This document shows, piece after piece, positions 19,340 through 24,910 of a stretch of DNA of 24,910 bases (the stretch's first letter is position 1; each line of letters begins with the position of its first letter). A program made the translations under genes and the position numbers. The DNA is from JAPUDQ01 sp964535835 (GTDB taxonomy: Bacteria > Patescibacteriota > Saccharimonadia > Saccharimonadales > Saccharimonadaceae): the NCBI GenBank assembly GCA_964535835.1, contig CAZHUZ010000011.1, positions 1-24,910 on the forward strand, given 5' to 3'. Below the pieces are notes generated by a model. The model saw only the letters and a list, made by a program, of their open reading frames with translations, did not search any database and was not told the DNA's origin.

Positions 19340-20704
19340 ATGGCAGACCGTAGAAAATCATCACCGTCCCAAGAGGGAAAGATCCCGCCGCACAATCTCG
19401 ACGCTGAGATGAGTTTGCTTGGGGCGATTCTCATCGACGAAGAAGTCCTTGCTGATGTCACCGACAAAGTAAAAGCAGATGATTTTTATGAAAATCGCCA
19501 TCAACGAATCTTTGCCGCCATCATGCGCCTGTACGAACAGCACCGTCCAGTCGATCTATTGACGCTTAGTGATGAGCTCGAGAAAAAAGACGATCTCGAG
19601 ATGGTGGGCGGTAGTAGTTACCTCAATGAACTGACAAACTACGTACCAACCGCGGCCAATGCTGCCGCCTATGCCGAACTGGTTGCTCAACGCGCCGTTC
19701 GTCGTCGTCTCATTAAGGCCAGCGGTGATATCGCCGAGCTCGCTTACAATGACGACACCAATACCCAAGAAATCCTTGAACGAGCCGAAGCCGAACTGTT
19801 TTCAGTTAGCGACACAAGCCTCAAGCAAGAGCTCGTCAGTCTCGAACAGATTTTGACCGAAAGTTTTGATCGCATGGAAGAACTACATCGTGATCGCGGT
19901 AAACTGCGAGGTGTACGTACAGGATGGCGTGATCTTGATAATCTCACAGCGGGTCTCCAGCGAAGTGATTTGCTCATTATCGCCGCACGTCCAGCAATGG
20001 GTAAAACGACTCTTGTCACAAATCTTGCCTACAATGTTGCGGCCAAGGAAAAACAAGCAGTCTTATTTTTCTCACTAGAGATGAGTAAAGAGCAGTTGGT
20101 TGACCGTATGCTTGCCGATGCAAGCGGAGTCGATGCGTGGAATATACGCACAGGTAATCTCAGTGATGATGATTTCGAAAAGCTCTCGACAGCAATGGGT
20201 GAGATGGCCGAAGCGCCTATTTATATCGACGATACTCCTGGGCTAACCGTACTCGAAATGCGCACCAAGGCTCGTCGTCAAGCACACTCACATCCGCTCG
20301 GGCTCATCATCGTTGACTATCTTCAGCTCATGCAGGGCAGTAGTAGGGGTGGCGAATTCAACCGCGTACAAGAAGTCAGTGAAATTAGCCGTGGCCTCAA
20401 ATTGATTGCTCGCGAGCTCAATGTGCCCGTCATCGCACTCAGTCAGCTCAGTCGTTCTGTCGAGAATCGCAATCCTCAGATTCCTCAGCTTGCTGACCTA
20501 CGTGAGTCTGGGTCAATCGAACAAGATGCCGACCTGGTGGCATTTATTTATCGTGAAGCATATTACAACCCAGACACTGACCGTCAAAATATTACCGATC
20601 TTATCATCGCTAAGCACCGTAATGGCCCTACTGGTAGGGTGGAGCTGTACTTCCATCCTGAGCGGCTACGATTCATGTCGCTCGATAAACAGCGTGATGA
20701 CTAG
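19340..20704 (+). CDS. dnaB: Replicative DNA helicase DnaB
   Basis: A 454-residue DnaB, the hexameric helicase that unwinds DNA at the fork. The N-terminal domain opens with PPHNLDAEMSLLGAIL (16-31). The RecA-like motor has Walker A AARPAMGKT (215-223), then LFFSLEMSKEQLVDRM, Walker B LIIVDYLQLM, and the arginine-finger region KHRNGPTG near the C terminus. No intein is present and the length is normal. The ATG lies 3 nt after the dnaX stop, so the two are co-transcribed. This pairing of clamp loader and helicase is functionally sensible. Confidence 0.97.
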   Translation: MADRRKSSPSQEGKIPPHNLDAEMSLLGAILIDEEVLADVTDKVKADDFYENRHQRIFAAIMRLYEQHRPVDLLTLSDELEKKDDLEMVGGSSYLNELTNYVPTAANAAAYAELVAQRAVRRRLIKASGDIAELAYNDDTNTQEILERAEAELFSVSDTSLKQELVSLEQILTESFDRMEELHRDRGKLRGVRTGWRDLDNLTAGLQRSDLLIIAARPAMGKTTLVTNLAYNVAAKEKQAVLFFSLEMSKEQLVDRMLADASGVDAWNIRTGNLSDDDFEKLSTAMGEMAEAPIYIDDTPGLTVLEMRTKARRQAHSHPLGLIIVDYLQLMQGSSRGGEFNRVQEVSEISRGLKLIARELNVPVIALSQLSRSVENRNPQIPQLADLRESGSIEQDADLVAFIYREAYYNPDTDRQNITDLIIAKHRNGPTGRVELYFHPERLRFMSLDKQRDD

Positions 20705-20726
20705 TTAAAACATCATCCTTATGCTG

Positions 20727-20732
20727 TATACT
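20727..20732 (+). promoter_or_regulatory. -10 box of the GT-C-like gene
   Basis: TATACT ends 10 nt before ATG 20743. An in-frame ATG at 20734 would lie upstream of the expected transcription start, so it was not used as the gene start. Confidence 0.45.
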
Positions 20733-20742
20733 AATGACATCG

Positions 20743-22224
20743 ATGCGCATATCTTTCATACGTGAATTACTCTTATACCGATACCGCTACATTGCTGGCA
20801 TTGCGATATTTTTAATCGTTACATTGTCACTAGTTTTGATACGAATAGATCTCGCTCCAACCGGTCTATCTCATGCTGATATGAATTCAGCGGTCGATAG
20901 TGCAACTTTTGCATGGAACCAACCGCTTGCCCAATCACTGATTGATCTACCGTACAAATTGTTGCAAAAAGCGACGATGTCGATCTTTGGTATTACTGAT
21001 TTTGGGATTGTCTTACCGTCTATCATTATGGCTATTGCAACTGCTTTCGCTTTTATTGCTATGGTAAATCGATGGTTTCGCCTCAATGTTGCACTCATAA
21101 CAAGTCTCATCTTTGTCACGTCGGCTGCGTTTTTGACCATGGCACGCACTGGACACGCCAGCATCATGACATCATTTTGGTTGTCACTGCTCCTACTCGC
21201 AGCAACCAATATAATTCACCCTGATGGCAAGACTAAATTATGGTTTATGGCGGCAGTAGTCGTCGTTCCTTTGAGTCTCTACACACCATTGATGATCTAT
21301 CCATTTATTGCCATATTCATCGCCGGATTTTTTCATCCACACGTACGTTTTACACTCAACCAAAGTAATAAAAATCAGTTGATTGTTGGCTCAGTTGTCG
21401 CCTTGTTATTATTAGTTCCTCTCATCTCGTCTATTGCTACCGAACCAAATCGTATGTTTGAGTTGCTCGGTATACCGATACATACGCCGTCATTATCAGA
21501 GCTTGTTTTTAACGCAAAAACAGTTTTTAAGACATTTTTCAATCTCGGTAATACTGCGATCGGTGAAATACCTCAGCCATTGTTCGGTGCAGCATCGCTC
21601 ATTATTATCATCTTGGGATTTTTAAAAACTGTACAGGATTGGTACTCGGCCCGATCATACATGCTACTTATTTGGGCAGCATTTTTTATCCCTATAGCAA
21701 TTCTTAATCCGTCACAAATACTCATCGCGCTTGTACCTGGCTATCTGTTCATGGCTATTGGCATCGAGACGCTTATACGTGAATGGTACAAGCTATTTCC
21801 CAACAATCCTTATGCGCGCATAGCTGGCCTCATACCATTGGTAATCTTACTTGGAGGAATCATGCTATCAAATACTGCTCAATATTTTTACGGCTATTTA
21901 TACGGCACTCCTGCAACTCACTACTCCGAGCAATTAACAGCAACACGCGAAGTACTCGATCGTCAAAAAAACCAAAACGCCGTCACTACGACGATTGTTA
22001 AACCAGAAGAAGTAAAGTTTTATGATCTGTTGCGGCGAGATTATCCTCGTATGAATGTTGCGGAGGAGCAAAATGGTCCGATTGTTCGACCAACCATCAT
22101 CCACAATGGTGCTCATGTCGCTATAGGGGCACTCGGTATACCGTCACAAATTATCACGTCCTATAAGTCAAAAACAGATCAAGTAATCGTACGTTATTAC
22201 GAACCTGTTACGCCTCGTCAGTAG
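20743..22224 (+). CDS. Multi-pass membrane protein, GT-C glycosyltransferase-like
   Basis: A 493-residue integral membrane protein with about ten or eleven hydrophobic helices through residue 390 and a soluble C-terminal domain (about 395-493). The first helix is followed by an extracytoplasmic loop with acidic residues (LSHADMNSAVD), the position where GT-C enzymes of the PMT/GT39 type keep their catalytic acid. Helix pairs with short loops, then the soluble tail, also fit that family, which transfers sugars from lipid-linked donors on the outer face of the membrane. The usual DE pair is not clear, so function is uncertain. It does not overlap dnaB and has its own -10 box. Confidence 0.7.
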   Translation: MRISFIRELLLYRYRYIAGIAIFLIVTLSLVLIRIDLAPTGLSHADMNSAVDSATFAWNQPLAQSLIDLPYKLLQKATMSIFGITDFGIVLPSIIMAIATAFAFIAMVNRWFRLNVALITSLIFVTSAAFLTMARTGHASIMTSFWLSLLLLAATNIIHPDGKTKLWFMAAVVVVPLSLYTPLMIYPFIAIFIAGFFHPHVRFTLNQSNKNQLIVGSVVALLLLVPLISSIATEPNRMFELLGIPIHTPSLSELVFNAKTVFKTFFNLGNTAIGEIPQPLFGAASLIIIILGFLKTVQDWYSARSYMLLIWAAFFIPIAILNPSQILIALVPGYLFMAIGIETLIREWYKLFPNNPYARIAGLIPLVILLGGIMLSNTAQYFYGYLYGTPATHYSEQLTATREVLDRQKNQNAVTTTIVKPEEVKFYDLLRRDYPRMNVAEEQNGPIVRPTIIHNGAHVAIGALGIPSQIITSYKSKTDQVIVRYYEPVTPRQ

Positions 22225-22225
22225 C

Positions 22226-22234
22226 TGGTATAAT
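22226..22234 (+). promoter_or_regulatory. Extended -10 promoter of ybaB-recR
   Basis: TGgTATAAT two bases after the preceding stop codon. The 26-nt leader holds two Shine-Dalgarno-like motifs (AAGGAG and GGAGGA). Confidence 0.65.
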
Positions 22235-22260
22235 AAGGAGTAATAAAACCGGAGGATTAT

Positions 22261-22548
22261 ATGCTGGATCAGGCAAAAATGATTATGCAACTCAAAAAAG
22301 CGCAAAAGGAACTCACAAAGCTCGTTGTCGAAGGTGAAGCAGGTGATGGCGCAGTCGTTGTGTCAGTCACGGGTGAGATGAAGATAAAGAAAGTGACAAT
22401 TGATCCAGAGTACGTTGATCTCGACGATATTCAGGTACTTGAACGATGGATCGAGCAAGCCACACGAGAAGCGATGACAAAAGCCCAAGAACTAGCTGCC
22501 GAAAAGATGAAACCATTGATGGGAGGACTTGGTAATCTCGGTCTCTAA
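22261..22548 (+). CDS. YbaB/EbfC family nucleoid-associated protein
   Basis: A 95-residue YbaB/EbfC protein, a small dimeric DNA-binding protein. It has the N-terminal helix (LKKAQKELTKL), the central strands with VSVTGEMKIKKVTIDPEYVD, and a helical C terminus ending in the Gly/Leu-rich MGGLGNLGL. The length is typical. It sits directly upstream of recR, a widespread arrangement (dnaX-ybaB-recR in many bacteria; here dnaB and a membrane gene are inserted between). The start is fixed by GGAGGA at 22251-22256. Confidence 0.93.
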   Translation: MLDQAKMIMQLKKAQKELTKLVVEGEAGDGAVVVSVTGEMKIKKVTIDPEYVDLDDIQVLERWIEQATREAMTKAQELAAEKMKPLMGGLGNLGL

Positions 22549-22563
22549 AGACCCGAAATTGCC

Positions 22564-22593
22564 GCAAGATGGGAAAAGCCATTCCCATCTTGC
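22564..22593 (+). repeat. 12-bp perfect hairpin between ybaB and recR
   Basis: GCAAGATGGGAA (22564-22575), loop AAGCCA, TTCCCATCTTGC (22582-22593). No T-run follows, so it is not a standard terminator. It starts 15 nt after the ybaB stop and ends 8 nt before the likely recR start, so it may affect recR translation or mRNA stability. Confidence 0.7.
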
Positions 22594-22601
22594 CTGCTGA
22601 T

Positions 22602-23207
22602 ATGTTACCTAAAGCATTGCAAAACTTGATAGACGCCCTCGGAACTCTGCCGGGCGTAGGGCCGCGTACTGCCGAACGCTACGCTTATTATTTGCTCAAG
22701 ACCAATGATCACAATCGAATGAAGCTGAGTCAATCAGTGGCTGATTTACCAAATGAGGTGAAATTGTGTCCAGTAACATATGCCTTGATCGATGCCGACC
22801 TCGATCTATCGCCGCTATATAGCGATCCCGAACGTAATCGCAAATTGGTCGCCGTTGTTGAGGAGCCTCTCGACGTCATCGCTCTCGAAAAGACAGGCCT
22901 CTTCAAAGGCACCTATCATGTTCTCGGTGGAGCGATCAGCCCAATCGATGGTATCGGTCCGGAGCAACTCCATATACCCGAGCTTATAACCCGTCTAAAA
23001 AAAGATGGTGTTGAAGAAATCATTCTCGCAACAAACGCGAGCGTCGAAGGTGAATCAACCGCACTCTATCTCCAAAAATTTATCGATGAAGCTGGCGTCG
23101 ATGTCAAGATCACACGCCTCGCTCGTGGCATCCCTGTCGGTGTCGATCTCGAATATGCCGATCAAATAACACTTTCTCACGCACTCGAAGGCCGACAGAC
23201 ACTCTAA
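22602..23207 (+). CDS. recR: Recombination mediator RecR lacking its zinc finger
   Basis: A 201-residue RecR, the ring-shaped mediator that with RecO loads RecA. The helix-hairpin-helix region is LPGVGPRTAERYAYYLL. The Toprim domain has VVEEPLDVIALEKTG, YHVLGGAISPIDGIGPE and ATNASVEGESTALY, and the C-terminal motif is LARGIPVGVDLEYADQITLSHALEGR. The normal CxxC-x8-14-CxxC zinc finger is absent: only CPVT remains of the first pair, and the second reads LSPL. I chose ATG 22602, not the ATG at 22569, because the earlier one lies inside a hairpin and the later one aligns with the usual N terminus. No Shine-Dalgarno is seen, so coupling to ybaB is likely. Confidence 0.93.
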   Translation: MLPKALQNLIDALGTLPGVGPRTAERYAYYLLKTNDHNRMKLSQSVADLPNEVKLCPVTYALIDADLDLSPLYSDPERNRKLVAVVEEPLDVIALEKTGLFKGTYHVLGGAISPIDGIGPEQLHIPELITRLKKDGVEEIILATNASVEGESTALYLQKFIDEAGVDVKITRLARGIPVGVDLEYADQITLSHALEGRQTL

Positions 23208-23209
23208 TC

Positions 23210-23218
23210 TGTTACAAT
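23210..23218 (+). promoter_or_regulatory. Extended -10 box, leaderless DHH gene
   Basis: TGtTACAAT at 23210-23218 ends 7 nt before ATG 23226, with no Shine-Dalgarno. Confidence 0.65.
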
Positions 23219-23225
23219 TAATACC

Positions 23226-24239
23226 ATGTATGACACCGTAAAACAGTCAATTGATAGTGCCCAGAACATCGTGGTGATTCAACCGGAAAATCCGGATGCT
23301 GACAGCTTAGCGACGTCACTTGCTCTAGAGGAAATTCTCGGCGACTTGGGAAAGAGCGTCAGTTTGTATTGTGCGATCGATATGCCGAAGTATTTGCGCT
23401 ATATCGAAGGCTGGTCACGCGTCAACAATGATTGGTCAGGCAAATATGATCTCGCTCTCATCGTCGATACCGCCACTGAAACATTGATTGCAAAAGCGCT
23501 GACAATTCCTGGCATACGTCATTTTCTCGAAACCCACCCAACTATAGTGCTCGATCATCATGGAGAAGGTGATGAAAACGATAATGATCTGTCATTTCCT
23601 CATGAATTTATCCTCGATAGTGAAGCTGCTGCTACGAGCGAACTCATCTATACGCTTGCTACGACTGCAGACTGGACAATCAACGTACAGGCCGCCAATC
23701 ACATGCTGACATCAATATTGGGCGATACCCTCGGCCTCAGTACGCCAAGCGTTACCGTACGTACCTTTGAAACAGCGACAGCGTTAATGAAGTTAGGAGC
23801 AAATCCTGCCACAATCGAGCAAGCACGACGTGAATTTATGCGTAAACCGGCAGACATATTGGCGTACAAAGGCAAGCTAATACAGCGTATCGAATATCAC
23901 TGCGATGGAAGACTAGCGCTTGTTCACATACCTTGGGAAGATATTGAGGCTTACTCAGATCGATACAATCCAAGCATACTCGTCCTCGATGAGATGCGCT
24001 TAGTTGACGGTGTGGATATTGCTATCGCTATCAAGACATATCCTGATCGTAAACTCACAGGCAAGATTCGTAGTAATCTCCCAATAGCTGATAGCATCGC
24101 AGGATATTTTGGTGGTGGTGGTCACGCATACAGTGCCGGCTACAAAATATATGAGGACTACGAATCGGCAATTCATGAACTGATCAAAGCAACTGATACA
24201 ATAATACGTGACTATGATTCTACGAAACACGCTGACTAA
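23226..24239 (+). CDS. DHH/DHHA1 phosphoesterase (NrnA-like)
   Basis: A 337-residue DHH-family phosphoesterase resembling NrnA, which degrades nano-RNA and can remove the 3' phosphate of pAp. Motif I is NPDAD at 22-26, motif II D81, motif III DHH at 110-112 (VLDHHGEGD), motif IV D167, and the C-terminal DHHA1 substrate loop is GGGGHAYSAG. Bacterial NrnA proteins usually have a His before xNPD in motif I; here the equivalent position is Pro20, so one metal ligand may be lost or replaced. The start is leaderless. The last 26 bp overlap the cysS start. A role in RNA recycling is the best guess. Confidence 0.86.
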   Translation: MYDTVKQSIDSAQNIVVIQPENPDADSLATSLALEEILGDLGKSVSLYCAIDMPKYLRYIEGWSRVNNDWSGKYDLALIVDTATETLIAKALTIPGIRHFLETHPTIVLDHHGEGDENDNDLSFPHEFILDSEAAATSELIYTLATTADWTINVQAANHMLTSILGDTLGLSTPSVTVRTFETATALMKLGANPATIEQARREFMRKPADILAYKGKLIQRIEYHCDGRLALVHIPWEDIEAYSDRYNPSILVLDEMRLVDGVDIAIAIKTYPDRKLTGKIRSNLPIADSIAGYFGGGGHAYSAGYKIYEDYESAIHELIKATDTIIRDYDSTKHAD

Positions 24240-24910
24240 TCAAAAAGAAACATTCTCACCACTGAGTGATGAAGTAGTCACAATTTACACCTGCGGCCCA
24301 ACCGTCTACAGCGAGCCGCATATCGGTAACTGGGTAGCCTATATTCGTTGGGATATATTAGTTCGAACATTACTCGCAAGTGGCTACAGCGTCAATCGCG
24401 TCATGAATATCACGGATGTTGGACATCTAACAGGTGAAAATGAAGGTGACGCTGATGCTGGTGAGGACAAGATGAGTAAGGGTGCCCGCAAAGAGGGAAT
24501 TACCGAATGGGAAGTTGCCGATAGATACACAAATAAGTTCCTGGAGGGTATGACGGCACTCAATCTTCTCCCCCCCGAACATCTCACGAAAGCCACTGAG
24601 CATATTGCTATCCAAATCGATCTTGTTAAAAAACTCGAAGAAAAGGGCTTTACCTACATTCTCGATGATGGCGTCTATTTCGACACGAGCAAGTTCCCAT
24701 CATACGCTGATTTTGCCCATCTTGATCTTGCCTCGCAACAAGCCGGTGCGCGCGTATCATTCAATGCAAACAAGCGAAATATTGGTGATTTCGTGTTATG
24801 GAGACTGACACCAAAAGGCGAATCGCGAACTATGGAGTGGGAGAGTCCTTGGGGTCAAGGTATCCCTGGGTGGCATATCGAGTGTAGTGCAATGGCGATG
24901 AAGTATCTCG
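24214..24910 (+). CDS. cysS: Cysteinyl-tRNA synthetase (partial, 3' end outside window)
   Basis: The first 232 codons of CysRS, which charges tRNA-Cys. The reading frame is open to the end of the window. The catalytic zinc ligand is C27 (YTCGPTVY), HIGN at 36-39 is the class I HIGH signature, NITDVGH follows, and C224 in GWHIECSAM is the second zinc cysteine. GEDKMSKGARKEG is the typical family insert. The KMSKS loop and tRNA-binding domain lie beyond 24910. ATG 24214 gives a normal N terminus (MILRNTLTNQ) inside the DHH gene's last 26 bp in another frame; an in-frame GTG at 24208 is also possible. No Shine-Dalgarno is visible. Confidence 0.93.
   Translation, partial: MILRNTLTNQKETFSPLSDEVVTIYTCGPTVYSEPHIGNWVAYIRWDILVRTLLASGYSVNRVMNITDVGHLTGENEGDADAGEDKMSKGARKEGITEWEVADRYTNKFLEGMTALNLLPPEHLTKATEHIAIQIDLVKKLEEKGFTYILDDGVYFDTSKFPSYADFAHLDLASQQAGARVSFNANKRNIGDFVLWRLTPKGESRTMEWESPWGQGIPGWHIECSAMAMKYL

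Noticed and set aside
22569..22601. Upstream ATG extending RecR by 11 residues
   Set aside because: It lies within the perfect 12-bp hairpin; the later ATG gives the normal RecR N terminus.
1..24910. CRISPR arrays, insertion sequences, tRNA or rRNA genes
   Set aside because: No spaced direct repeats, transposase motifs, or tRNA/rRNA-like sequences were seen by reading; the 7-nt arrays have no spacers. A tRNA or covariance-model scan was not possible here.

Overview
The window looks like chromosomal DNA of a Patescibacteria/CPR bacterium, most likely Candidatus Saccharibacteria (TM7). This is inferred from a very compact layout, many 1-26 bp gene overlaps, leaderless genes, an extended L1, streamlined DnaX and RecR, and small lineage-type hypotheticals. 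TGA is used as a stop (for example in the overlapping thyA and dCMP deaminase genes), so the code is the standard bacterial one, not the TGA=Gly code of Gracilibacteria/Absconditabacteria. Hand counts of single 60-base lines give about 42% GC for ordinary sequence and 58-65% for one gene at 14395-15006.

Layout. 1-3970: an SDR oxidoreductase, a coupled P-loop kinase/YgjP-type metalloprotease pair, and a membrane sensor histidine kinase without a visible partner. 3993-8466: secE-nusG, then a 1.8 kb island of small mostly Cys-rich genes with their own promoters, then rplK, a small hypothetical and rplA. 8481-10453: HIT protein, small acidic protein, GT4 glycosyltransferase. 10439-14266 (minus strand): folA, an APH-like kinase, a cytidylyltransferase-like protein, a HIT protein, dCMP deaminase and thyA, a thymidylate-making operon. 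14395-15006 (minus strand): a high-GC GRDP/DUF1399-like gene that looks imported. 15111-16328: rplJ-rplL behind an L10-type leader with an attenuator hairpin. 16558-17800: a conserved hypothetical and a CYTH protein, convergent. 17918-24910: dnaX, dnaB, a multi-pass GT-C-like membrane protein, ybaB, recR, a DHH phosphoesterase and the 5' part of cysS.

How it fits together. The widely conserved secE-nusG-rplK-rplA-rplJ-rplL-rpoBC block is split into three pieces and rpoB does not follow rplL. Thymidylate synthase, dihydrofolate reductase and dCMP deaminase together convert dCMP to dTMP and recycle folate. The dnaX-dnaB and ybaB-recR genes form a replication/repair neighbourhood in which both proteins that normally carry a structural zinc module (DnaX and RecR) have lost it. 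Transcription signals are unusually legible: extended -10 boxes (TGnTAYAAT and variants) recur, and several genes start 6-10 nt after the -10 box, implying leaderless mRNAs, while others have strong Shine-Dalgarno sequences.

The best candidates for something undescribed are the Cys-rich island between nusG and rplK (4930-6521), which includes a 30-residue, six-cysteine peptide gene with its own promoter and terminator-like hairpin; the paired zinc-module losses; the heptanucleotide tandem arrays next to genes; and the imported high-GC gene.
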